Shown one piece after another: positions 56,949 through 64,000 of a stretch of 64,000 nucleotides of DNA; within the stretch, counting starts at the first letter, position 1; each line of letters starts with the position of its first letter. Location of the stretch: assembly GCF_022129445.1 (NCBI RefSeq), contig NZ_JADQAQ010000020.1:1-64000 (forward strand). Reading direction: 5' to 3'. Both the position numbers and the translations under genes were made by a program. The stretch comes from Photobacterium sp. Ph5. Its GTDB lineage: Bacteria; Pseudomonadota; Gammaproteobacteria; Enterobacterales; Vibrionaceae. Under the pieces are notes generated by a model that ran no database searches, was not told the origin of the DNA, and was given only the letters and a program-made list of their open reading frames with translations.

Positions 56949-58174
56949 TGGCGGCATTTGAATACAAAGCCTTAGATGCCAAAGGCCGACAGAAAAAAGG
57001 AGTACTTGAAGGGGATACCGCTCGTCAAGTACGCCAACAGCTACGCGAAAAAGGCATGGTGCCGATAGAGGTTAGCCAAACGTCTGGTCAAAGTCGCAGT
57101 AAAACCACGACGCGTAAACAGTTCAGCTTTAAACGTGGGATCAGTACTAATGAGTTGGCGCTGATCACGCGTCAGTTAGCAACACTGGTACAAGCTTCAA
57201 TGCCATTAGAAGAGTGTATCAAGGCGGTCGCTGAGCAAAACGAAAAGCCACGGTTGAAAAACATTTTATTAGCAGTGCGTTCACGAGTTGTCGAAGGGTA
57301 TACCTTGGCTGATAGTATGGCGGAATATCCTCATATTTTTGATCAGCTCTTTCGCGCTATGGTGGCGGCAGGTGAAAAGTCAGGCCATTTAGATACGATT
57401 TTAAATCGTCTGGCTGATTACACCGAAAACCGTCAACAAATGCGCAGTAAATTACAGCAAGCGATGATCTATCCCATCATGTTAACGCTTGTCGCTGTGT
57501 CTGTGGTGGCATTTTTGCTGGCAACGGTGGTACCTAAAATTGTCGATCAATTTGTACAAATGGGACAACAATTACCAACCATTACCGAAGTGTTATTGGC
57601 AGCAAGTAATTTTGTTCAGCATTGGGGGTTAGTGGTCGTGGTGGTGATTATATCTATCATTGCTCTAATCAAAACGGCCCTTAAGCAGCCAAAGTATCGG
57701 ATGAAGTGGGATCGCGGCATCTTACATGTACCAGTGATTGGTAAAGTCGCACGAGGGTTAAATACCTCACGTTTTGCGCGAACATTATCGATTTGTACAT
57801 CCAGTGCGATTCCATTACTGGATGGGATGAAGGTCGCTTCTGATGTCATGACCAATACGTATGTGAATAAGAAAATTTTATCTGCCGCAGATAATGTACG
57901 TGAAGGGGGAAGCCTACGAGTATCCCTTGAGCAAACAAAATTGTTCCCACCGATGATGCTACACATGATCGCGAGTGGTGAACGAAGCGGTGAGTTAGAG
58001 CAAATGTTAACCCGTGCAGCAGATAACCAAGATCGTGATTTTGAATCACTTGTTAATATGGCACTAGGGGTCTTTGAGCCATTATTAATTGTCGCTATGG
58101 CTGGGGTGGTAATGTTTATTGTTATCGCAACCTTAATGCCAATTATTGAACTGAACAACATGGTTGGGATGTAG
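56948..58174 (+). CDS. gspF: Type II secretion inner-membrane protein GspF (EpsF)
   Basis: A polytopic platform protein of 408 residues with the two T2SSF domains. The first follows ALITRQLATLVQASMPLEE, the second ARTLSICTSSAIPLLDGM, with membrane helices MLTLVAVSVVAFLLATVVPKI and VVVVVIISIIALI and the last MAGVVMFIVIATLMPI. A cytoplasmic N-terminal part (AAFEYKALDAKGRQKKG) is typical. It contacts GspE and GspL. Confidence 0.96.
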   Translation: MAAFEYKALDAKGRQKKGVLEGDTARQVRQQLREKGMVPIEVSQTSGQSRSKTTTRKQFSFKRGISTNELALITRQLATLVQASMPLEECIKAVAEQNEKPRLKNILLAVRSRVVEGYTLADSMAEYPHIFDQLFRAMVAAGEKSGHLDTILNRLADYTENRQQMRSKLQQAMIYPIMLTLVAVSVVAFLLATVVPKIVDQFVQMGQQLPTITEVLLAASNFVQHWGLVVVVVIISIIALIKTALKQPKYRMKWDRGILHVPVIGKVARGLNTSRFARTLSICTSSAIPLLDGMKVASDVMTNTYVNKKILSAADNVREGGSLRVSLEQTKLFPPMMLHMIASGERSGELEQMLTRAADNQDRDFESLVNMALGVFEPLLIVAMAGVVMFIVIATLMPIIELNNMVGM

Positions 58175-58193
58175 TTTTTCTTCGGAGGTTTTA

Positions 58194-58637
58194 ATGCAAC
58201 AAAAACAACGTGGTTTTACCCTATTAGAAGTAATGGTGGTAATTGTGATTTTGGGCGTGTTAGCGAGTTTAGTCGTTCCCAATCTATTAGGTAACAAAGA
58301 AAAAGCTGACCAACAAAAAGTTGTGACAGATATTAGTGCGCTTGAACAATCTTTAGAAATGTACAAATTAGATAACAGCGTATACCCAACAACTGATCAA
58401 GGTTTGGATGCATTGGTTACTAAACCATCTTCTTCACCTGAACCACGTAATTACCGTGATGGTGGTTACATTAAGCGTCTACCTAAAGATCCTTGGGGTT
58501 ATGAGTACCAATATGTGGTACCGGGTGAACATGGCGCGGTTGATATCTTTAGTTTAGGCGCCGATGGCCAAGAAGGTGGTGACGGTGTGAATACCGACAT
58601 CGGCAACTGGAACATGTTGGATTACAACAAGAAGTAA
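58194..58637 (+). CDS. gspG: Major pseudopilin GspG (EpsG)
   Basis: Main subunit of the pseudopilus. The 147-residue protein has the prepilin leader MQQKQRG, then FTLLEVMVVIVILGVLAS with Glu at +5, the site of PilD cleavage and methylation. The C-terminal conserved loop PTTDQGLDALV, PKDPWGYEY and FSLGADGQEGG (calcium-binding region) is present. The ATG at 58194 has GGAGG upstream. It starts 19 bases after gspF. Confidence 0.97.
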   Translation: MQQKQRGFTLLEVMVVIVILGVLASLVVPNLLGNKEKADQQKVVTDISALEQSLEMYKLDNSVYPTTDQGLDALVTKPSSSPEPRNYRDGGYIKRLPKDPWGYEYQYVVPGEHGAVDIFSLGADGQEGGDGVNTDIGNWNMLDYNKK

Positions 58638-58646
58638 TAAGAATTC

Positions 58647-59234
58647 ATGATGAAACGTAGTGCAGGTTTTACTCTCATTGAAATGATGTTGGTGCTGGTG
58701 TTACTCGCAACCAGCGCAGTTGCGGTGATATCAACTTTACCGGATAACAAGCGTGATGAGGTAAAAGAGCAAGCAGTACGTTTTCATCACCTTGCCCAAC
58801 TATTGGGTGAGGATGCAATGCTCAATGGTGTGGACTACGGCATTCGTGTTGAGCCACACCAATATAATTTTGTGCAATTAACCCAAGATGGTTGGCAACC
58901 ACTAGAAGGTGCCAAATTTTATACCGATGTGAAGTTAGATAACGCGATTACAACTCAGGTTGAGATTGGCGGTGCATGGAAAGATAAAGACCGACTTTTT
59001 AAATCAGATTCACTGTTTAAAGATGAAGACTTATTTACAAAGTCAGACGAAGAAAAGAAAAAGATCAAACCTCAAATAGTGGTTATGGCGAGTGGTGAAT
59101 ACACACCGTTTACTTTAAGTTTTGAGGTCGACGGTGAAAATCAATTTTGGCGAGTTAGCGCCGATGAGGTGGGTAATTTAGTCTTGCTTAAGCCAGGTGA
59201 AACCTTAGAACAGGCAACAAAACGTGAGAAGTAA
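58647..59234 (+). CDS. gspH: Minor pseudopilin GspH (EpsH)
   Basis: A 195-residue minor pseudopilin. Leader MMKRSAG then FTLIEMMLVLVLLATS with Glu at +5. A charged insert of repeated LF-K/D segments (DRLFKSDSLFKDEDLFTK) lies near residue 115-130. Vibrio EpsH has a similar insert in this place, so it is normal for the family. The gene overlaps gspI by 11 bases. Confidence 0.93.
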   Translation: MMKRSAGFTLIEMMLVLVLLATSAVAVISTLPDNKRDEVKEQAVRFHHLAQLLGEDAMLNGVDYGIRVEPHQYNFVQLTQDGWQPLEGAKFYTDVKLDNAITTQVEIGGAWKDKDRLFKSDSLFKDEDLFTKSDEEKKKIKPQIVVMASGEYTPFTLSFEVDGENQFWRVSADEVGNLVLLKPGETLEQATKREK

Positions 59235-59583
59235 ACAAGGCTTTACCTTATTAGAAGTGTTAGTTGCCTTAGCCATTTTTGCTGTTGCTGCGCTGAGTAT
59301 TATGAAAGCGGTTAGCCAACACTTAAATACGCTGGGCTATTTAGAAGAAAAAACCTTTGCTGCGATGGTGGCTGATAATGAACTCGTACAATTACATTTA
59401 AGCGGTCAGTATCCAACATCAAGTAAGACAGGTAAGTCTACATTAGCCGATCGTGAATGGTATTGGACAGTAAAAAGTGTCAAAACGCAGCAGAGCTTAT
59501 TACGCCAAATTGAGATTTCGGTAGCAAGCGATCCACAGCGTGAGCATTCGGTAATAACGGTAAAGACTTATGTCGTCAATTAA
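59224..59583 (+). CDS. gspI: Minor pseudopilin GspI (EpsI)
   Basis: A 119-residue pseudopilin forming the tip complex with J and K. Leader MRSKQG then FTLLEVLVALAIFAVAALS with Glu at +5. The GspI start MVADNELVQLHL-type segment is present. GTG start at 59224 inside the end of gspH; it overlaps gspJ by 14 bases. Confidence 0.93.
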   Translation: MRSKQGFTLLEVLVALAIFAVAALSIMKAVSQHLNTLGYLEEKTFAAMVADNELVQLHLSGQYPTSSKTGKSTLADREWYWTVKSVKTQQSLLRQIEISVASDPQREHSVITVKTYVVN

Positions 59584-60211
59584 TCATTCCCGCCAGCGCG
59601 GTTTTACGTTACTGGAAGTACTTGTTGCAATAGCTGTCTTTGCCATGCTGAGCTTATCTGCTTATCAAGTCATGAATAACGTGATGCGTAGTGATGCGCA
59701 ATCAAAGGATCATAACCAAAGATTAAAAGAAATACAGCGTGCCACGATTATGATGGATAACGATTTTCGTCAAATTGTTGCCCGTAAAAGTAGGCTTAAT
59801 GGCGAAGAGCCTAACGATAAAGTGTTACAAGCTGGTGAGTACCTTTTGGATTCGAGTAGCGATGGGATCATGTTCGTGCGAACAGGCTGGCAAAATCCCC
59901 AAGCTATGTTTCCACGCGGTGATGTTACTCGCGTTGGCTATCGTGTGGTTGACGATCAATTAGAGCGTGTTTGGTTTCGCTATCCAGATAATGTTATTGG
60001 TGAAAAGCCACTGGTTAAGGTGTTATTAGACGGTGTGACTAAATTACAGTTTTCCTTCTTCACCGATAAAAAATGGCAAGATAAATGGGATACCGCAGAT
60101 AAGTTACCAGAAGGTATTAAAGTGACGATGACGCTGAAAGATTTTGGTGACATTGAACGTATTTATCTCGTGCCTGAATCTGCATTATCTGCTGAGTCGG
60201 AGCAACCATAA
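59570..60211 (+). CDS. gspJ: Minor pseudopilin GspJ (EpsJ)
   Basis: A 213-residue pseudopilin of the tip complex. Leader MSSINHSRQRG then FTLLEVLVAIAVFAMLSLS with Glu at +5. The conserved IMMDNDFRQIVARK and FVRTGWQNPQAM, then RVGYRVVDDQLERVWF match EpsJ. The stop overlaps the gspK start by one base. Confidence 0.94.
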   Translation: MSSINHSRQRGFTLLEVLVAIAVFAMLSLSAYQVMNNVMRSDAQSKDHNQRLKEIQRATIMMDNDFRQIVARKSRLNGEEPNDKVLQAGEYLLDSSSDGIMFVRTGWQNPQAMFPRGDVTRVGYRVVDDQLERVWFRYPDNVIGEKPLVKVLLDGVTKLQFSFFTDKKWQDKWDTADKLPEGIKVTMTLKDFGDIERIYLVPESALSAESEQP

Positions 60212-61224
60212 TGATTAAAAAACAGCGCGGTGTTGCGTTAATTGTGGTGCTCTTGCTGGTGGCGTTAATGAGCTTGATCGCCGTACAAATGACGGGACGT
60301 TTACAACATAATTTTCATCGTGTTGAGAATCAAATTCAGCATCAGCAGGCGTATTGGTACAGTTTAGGGGTTGAAGCATTAGCCGAAAAAGGTCTCGCTT
60401 TAACCTTTAAAGACAGCAAGATTATTGATTTATCTCAGCCATGGGCGATAGAAGATCAAACCTATCCGATTGATGGTGCAGTAGTCACCGGTAGCATGTT
60501 TGATAAACAAGCTTGTTTTAACATTAATGCGTTGGGGGCTGTAAAACCCGTAGCTGATGGCAGTAAGCAGCCATTTTTAGTGACTTACTTTCAAAACATC
60601 ATGATCGACAGTGGTATTGATGATTATTCAGCAGAACAAATCGCAGATTCTAGCTGGGAATTTATTGATAAGAATACCACAGTGCAATCAAGCTATGGTG
60701 GCGAAGACAGCACGTATGAAGCATTTCAACCGCCTTACTTACCGCCCAATGGTTGGTTGGCAGATCGCAGTGAATTACGTGCGATTAACGGGGTGACGGC
60801 TGATATTTATGATGAAGTAAAAGGATTGGTGTGCGCATTGCCAACCGATGATTTTAAACTCAATGTAAATACGATCACTGAAAAGCAAGCCGTATTATTG
60901 TCAGCCTTATTTTCGCCAGAGCTTTCATTGGATGCTGCAAAAAAAATTATTAAAGATCGCGATGCCCGTCGCAAAGGGTGGGATAGCGTTGATGATTTTA
61001 TGAAAGAGCTACCACAAGGCGATCAAGCAGATAAACAAGAACAACAGAAAAAGTACTTAACGGTCAGCAGTAACTATTTTTCATTAGATGCTGAAATACA
61101 AATAGATAACGCCAGATTACGAGCGGTAACGCTATTTAAACGAGATGATAATAACAAGGTGACGGTAGTACGTCGCCAGTATGGAGGAATCCGTGAGCGA
61201 ATTTCTGACGATAAGACTGAGTAG
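60211..61224 (+). CDS. gspK: Minor pseudopilin GspK (EpsK)
   Basis: The largest pseudopilin, at the tip. The 337-residue protein has leader MIKKQRG then VALIVVLLLVALMSLIAV. Residue +5 is not Glu, the known hallmark of GspK. Its large globular domain includes DKQACFNINALG, SWEFIDKNT and DDFKLNVNTIT. It overlaps gspL by 32 bases. Confidence 0.94.
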   Translation: MIKKQRGVALIVVLLLVALMSLIAVQMTGRLQHNFHRVENQIQHQQAYWYSLGVEALAEKGLALTFKDSKIIDLSQPWAIEDQTYPIDGAVVTGSMFDKQACFNINALGAVKPVADGSKQPFLVTYFQNIMIDSGIDDYSAEQIADSSWEFIDKNTTVQSSYGGEDSTYEAFQPPYLPPNGWLADRSELRAINGVTADIYDEVKGLVCALPTDDFKLNVNTITEKQAVLLSALFSPELSLDAAKKIIKDRDARRKGWDSVDDFMKELPQGDQADKQEQQKKYLTVSSNYFSLDAEIQIDNARLRAVTLFKRDDNNKVTVVRRQYGGIRERISDDKTE

Positions 61225-62482
61225 TCGGCCTGAGGTGTCGGTGCAATGGCTTGTCTGGTCGCCACAGCAGAACGAAGTGATTGCATCAGGTCAGTTAGCT
61301 GATATCACGCAATTAGATCAGCTAGTGGAATATGCAGGTAGTCGACCTGTATATGGTTTGGTACCTACCAGTGAGATGTTATTAACACAAGTTGCTATTC
61401 CTGCAGGCAGTAGCCGCCAATTAACCGCCGTTTTACCTTATCTCTTAGAAGAAGAATTGGCGCAGGATGTTGAAAGTTTACATGTTCAGTTGCTTCGTCG
61501 AGAAGATGATGTAGCAACGGTAGCCCTTATTGAGCATCAAAAAATGCTGCAATGGTTATCAGCCTTTAAAGCTCGAGGCTTAGAGCTAAAGAAAGTTATT
61601 CCAGATTGTTTGTGTTTACCGTTGTTTGATGATGGTTATAGTGCCGCTGAAATTGAAGGTCAATGGTTGATCCGTCAATCAGAGGTTATGGGTATTTGTG
61701 CGGAAACGAGCTGGTTAGATGCATGGGTCAGAGCCCAAAAAGCGCCAATTATTTTAGCCGCTAATGACGATGAGGATGATGAAGAAACAGAGCAAGCCGC
61801 CATTGAATCTGCGGCGGTTGATGTTGAATCGAATCCAAGCCAAGTTGTCATACACCACTATACATCAGCTCCTCAAGGTGTCAGTGGGCATTGGCAAGCA
61901 CATACACCAGAGCTTGTGATGCAATTATTAGCGCAAGGGGCTGCAGAAAGTAAAGTTAATTTGCTATCAGGGGCTTATAAACCACAAGCGGCTTGGCGTA
62001 AGCATTTAAAGCCATGGCGAAAAGTTGCGATTGCAGCAAGTTTGGTACTGGTTGCTGTTGTTGGTGAGCATATGATGGAGTTACAACAGTTAGAGTATCA
62101 AGCCAAAGCATACCGTACTGAAAGCGAAAGGATTTTCCGCCAAGTATTACCCCAATTTAAACGTATTCCGTCGCAGAGTTATTTGAAAAACCAAATGAAT
62201 GCAGCACTGAAAAGTTTAGGTGGACAGGGTTCTAATAATGGCATCTTAATGTGGTTATCAGAACTAAAACCAGCATTAGCAAAAGCCCCAAGTGTCAAAG
62301 TCGTTAATCTTAAATACGATCAAAAGCGGGGTGAGCTACGTTTACAAGCAACCGCATCTGACTTCCAAGATTTTGAGAAATTACGCAGTGTGTTGACGAA
62401 AGACTTTACCGTTGAGCAAGGGCAATTAAGTAAGGAAGATGGCTTAGTCAGTGGTGCTGTCGTGCTAAGGAGAAAAGCATAA
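61193..62482 (+). CDS. gspL: Type II secretion protein GspL (EpsL)
   Basis: Bitopic inner-membrane protein recruiting GspE. The 429-residue protein has an actin-like cytosolic domain (VPTSEMLLTQVAIPAGSSRQ, LPYLLEEELAQDVESLHVQ). One membrane helix (about 277-293, KVAIAASLVLVAVVGEH) and a periplasmic ferredoxin-like end follow. I prefer the GTG at 61193 because GGAGGA precedes it at 61183-61188 and MSEFLTIRLSS matches EpsL. An ATG four codons earlier would use that SD itself. Confidence 0.92.
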   Translation: MSEFLTIRLSSRPEVSVQWLVWSPQQNEVIASGQLADITQLDQLVEYAGSRPVYGLVPTSEMLLTQVAIPAGSSRQLTAVLPYLLEEELAQDVESLHVQLLRREDDVATVALIEHQKMLQWLSAFKARGLELKKVIPDCLCLPLFDDGYSAAEIEGQWLIRQSEVMGICAETSWLDAWVRAQKAPIILAANDDEDDEETEQAAIESAAVDVESNPSQVVIHHYTSAPQGVSGHWQAHTPELVMQLLAQGAAESKVNLLSGAYKPQAAWRKHLKPWRKVAIAASLVLVAVVGEHMMELQQLEYQAKAYRTESERIFRQVLPQFKRIPSQSYLKNQMNAALKSLGGQGSNNGILMWLSELKPALAKAPSVKVVNLKYDQKRGELRLQATASDFQDFEKLRSVLTKDFTVEQGQLSKEDGLVSGAVVLRRKA

Positions 62483-62964
62483 TGGCAGAGATAAAAGCAT
62501 GGTGGAAAGCATTAAGTCAGCGCGAGCAATATCTCGTTATTGGTGCAGGAAGTGCGTTGTTGGTGGCTATTTTGTATTGGGGATTATGGCAACCACTAAA
62601 CCAGCGTAGTGAATTGGCACAAAAACGTATTCAAAGTGAACGTCAACTATTGTCTTGGGTTGAAGATAAGGCAAATAAGATTACAGCGTTTAAACGTGCT
62701 GGTGGTACGGTTAATGTGAGTGACAAAGGGCTTAACCAAGTGGTAAATGAAACCACGGAACGTTTTAAGATTGAATTGATCCGTATGCAACCACGTAATG
62801 ATGCGATTCAAGTATGGGTAAAGCCTGTACCGTTCAATGCATTACTTAATTGGCTCTCTTACCTGCAAGATAACTTTGGGATTGAAACGCAATTTATTGA
62901 TATCTCGAAAACAGATCAAAACGGTATGGTAGAAGTAAACCGATTACAGTTAGGACGAGGCTAA
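62482..62964 (+). CDS. gspM: Type II secretion protein GspM (EpsM)
   Basis: Partner of GspL; a 160-residue protein with a short cytosolic start (WWKALSQREQYL, typical of GspM), one membrane helix (VIGAGSALLVAILYWGLW) and a periplasmic ferredoxin-like domain. It overlaps gspL by one base and lies two bases before gspN. Confidence 0.93.
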   Translation: MAEIKAWWKALSQREQYLVIGAGSALLVAILYWGLWQPLNQRSELAQKRIQSERQLLSWVEDKANKITAFKRAGGTVNVSDKGLNQVVNETTERFKIELIRMQPRNDAIQVWVKPVPFNALLNWLSYLQDNFGIETQFIDISKTDQNGMVEVNRLQLGRG

Positions 62965-62966
62965 AG

Positions 62967-63725
62967 GTGAAATTTAAACTCGCTATCGGCGCAACATTTG
63001 GGGTGGTATTTATTGCCAGCGCTATTGCCCATTTACCGGCTAATTGGGCATGGCAACAAGCACCAAAAGTTCAGGGTTTATCATTAAGTGGTATTCAAGG
63101 AACCCTATGGCAAGGCTCTGCTAATGCTGTTGTGTGGCAAAATCAAAGCTTAGGTCAAATTCAATGGGACATGAAATTGGGTAGCCTATTTACAGGTAAA
63201 CTTGCGTTTGATGTCCGGTTTGGCCGTGGCAGTGATATGCAACTACAAGGTAGTGGTATTGTCGGTTATAGCACCTCGGGACCGTTTGCTGAAAAACTCT
63301 TAGTCTCAATACCAGCAGCTAATGCCATGCAGTATGCCAAGTTACCTGTGCCGCTAACATTAACGGGTAATATTGAACTTACAGTACGTGATTATCTGTA
63401 TGCCGCGCCGTATTGTAAAACCTTGAATGCAATGTTGGCTTGGGCGCAAGGTAATGCGTCAACGCCCATGGGGAATATTAATCCAGGCCCTGTTTTTGCC
63501 GATTTAAGTTGTCAAGAAGGCGCTATTTTAGCAAAAGCTTCACAGTCATCTGATGATGTTAGTAGCGATTGGCAAGCAAACGTAGCTAAAAATAGTAGTT
63601 ACAGCTTATCAGGATGGTTTAAGCCGGGGGCAACATTCCCAGAGCAATTGTCTCAACAATTAAAATGGTTAGGCGATCCTGACTCAAAAGGGCAATATAA
63701 AATTAATTACTCAGGGCGTTTGTAA
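62967..63725 (+). CDS. gspN: Type II secretion protein GspN (EpsN)
   Basis: A 252-residue GspN-family protein with an N-terminal membrane or signal segment (LAIGATFGVVFIASAIAHLPA). A beta-rich periplasmic domain follows: GLSLSGIQGTLWQGSA, GQIQWDMKLGSLFTGKL, AAPYCKTLNAML with LSCQEGAIL as the likely Cys pair. GspN is dispensable in many systems. Starts with GTG at 62967. It is the last gene; gspO (the prepilin peptidase) is not in this operon. Confidence 0.9.
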   Translation: MKFKLAIGATFGVVFIASAIAHLPANWAWQQAPKVQGLSLSGIQGTLWQGSANAVVWQNQSLGQIQWDMKLGSLFTGKLAFDVRFGRGSDMQLQGSGIVGYSTSGPFAEKLLVSIPAANAMQYAKLPVPLTLTGNIELTVRDYLYAAPYCKTLNAMLAWAQGNASTPMGNINPGPVFADLSCQEGAILAKASQSSDDVSSDWQANVAKNSSYSLSGWFKPGATFPEQLSQQLKWLGDPDSKGQYKINYSGRL

Positions 63726-63774
63726 TTATCTAATCGTCGCGATTTGAGTGGTTATTAATCACAAAGTGAATAGT

Positions 63775-63806
63775 AAGAGGCAGTCTAAGTAGACTGCCTC
63801 TTTATT
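63775..63806 (+). terminator. Terminator of the gsp operon
   Basis: AGAGGCAGTCTA, then TAGACTGCCTCT and TTATTT. Confidence 0.9.
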
Positions 63807-63886
63807 TATCTGCGCGATTAGCTTTTAATGAAGCATAGGCATAAAACAATATTGTTCTTCGCGATAACATGAAATAGGGCTTTAAG

Positions 63887-64000
63887 ATGGCGATAAGTAA
63901 AGATAAACCTCAAATCTTATCTGCAGAGGTTGTTGCTCAATCACGACTGTTTAAAATTGAATCGTTGGATTTACGTTTTTCTAATGGGGTTGAGCGTACT
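63887..64000 (+). CDS. nudE: ADP compounds hydrolase NudE, N-terminal part (cut by window end)
   Basis: Thirty-eight codons are visible: MAISKDKPQILSAEVVAQ, then SRLFKIESLDLRFSNGVERT. This matches the NudE N-terminus (PTILNVETVARSRLF...LEFSNG in E. coli). NudE is a Nudix hydrolase for ADP-ribose, Ap3A and NADH. The Nudix box lies beyond the window. Confidence 0.85.
   Translation, partial: MAISKDKPQILSAEVVAQSRLFKIESLDLRFSNGVERT

Noticed and set aside
58980-59060. Charged LF-K/D repeats in gspH as an unusual insertion
   Set aside because: Vibrio EpsH carries a similar charged insert, so this is normal for the family.
1-64000. CRISPR arrays, tRNA or rRNA genes, prophage or integron
   Set aside because: No regularly spaced repeats, no tRNA cloverleaf pattern, no rRNA-like sequence and no phage or integrase gene except XerC and the IS were seen by eye. 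A tRNAscan and repeat search would be needed to be certain.

Overview
This looks like a chromosomal segment from a member of the Vibrionaceae, most like Photobacterium or Vibrio. The base composition is AT-leaning. The gene blocks cyaA-cyaY-lptM-lysA-dapF-DUF484-xerC-yigB, polA-spf-engB-(CsrB/C RNA)-yihI-hemN, and glnA-x-glnL-glnG are gammaproteobacterial. A complete eps-type gspC-N operon and a divergent hemCDXY/cyaA pair also fit this family. Nearly everything is ordinary housekeeping. The less ordinary material is one IS end, one small metallophore-type RiPP operon, several regulatory RNAs and some very small genes.

Layout. 1-873 is the end of an IS3-family element, which seems to have inserted into the terminator of a 30-residue membrane protein gene (901-993). 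1188-5420 is the haem operon hemC-hemD-hemX-hemY on the minus strand, divergent from cyaA (5815-8370) across a region with a perfect CRP palindrome. cyaY (minus), lptM, lysA, dapF, a DUF484 gene, xerC and yigB follow. 13575-15930 is a minus-strand four-gene operon of the bufferin type: a four-cysteine DUF2282 precursor with a signal peptide, a DUF692/MNIO modifying enzyme, a DUF2063 partner and a DoxX-like membrane protein. Then come uvrD, ggt, rarD, recQ, a short DUF3630-like gene and the queuosine-precursor transporter yhhQ behind a preQ1-I riboswitch.

24738-25696 holds the iron-responsive sRNA RyhB with Fur-box-like sites and then a polA upstream region with DnaA boxes. polA is followed by Spot 42. 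Two further plus-strand terminators lie between Spot 42 and engB and suggest one or two undescribed small RNAs. engB, a dihaem cytochrome c4, a CsrB/CsrC-family RNA with an upstream UvrY/VarA box, a methyltransferase, yihI, a DUF2489 gene and hemN follow. 35088-40955 is add and the nitrogen block glnG-glnL-DUF4124-glnA, with a sigma-54 promoter and NtrC sites in front of glnA. Next are typA, a DUF2959 lipoprotein, yihY-dtd-yiiD, an AsmA-like protein, pckA, hslO and hslR. 52486-63725 is a complete gspCDEFGHIJKLMN type II secretion operon, ended by a terminator. The window closes inside nudE.

How it works together. The window links haem synthesis (hemCDXY, hemN) and iron control (RyhB, cyaY). 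It carries cAMP production (cyaA) and several CRP-like sites, nitrogen assimilation (glnA/glnL/glnG), and protein export (gsp). Carbon-storage control is represented by the CsrB/C RNA and catabolite control by Spot 42. Start codons were moved from the longest frame where a Shine-Dalgarno sequence or family length clearly favoured another; this is stated per gene. No tRNA, rRNA, CRISPR array or prophage was seen.
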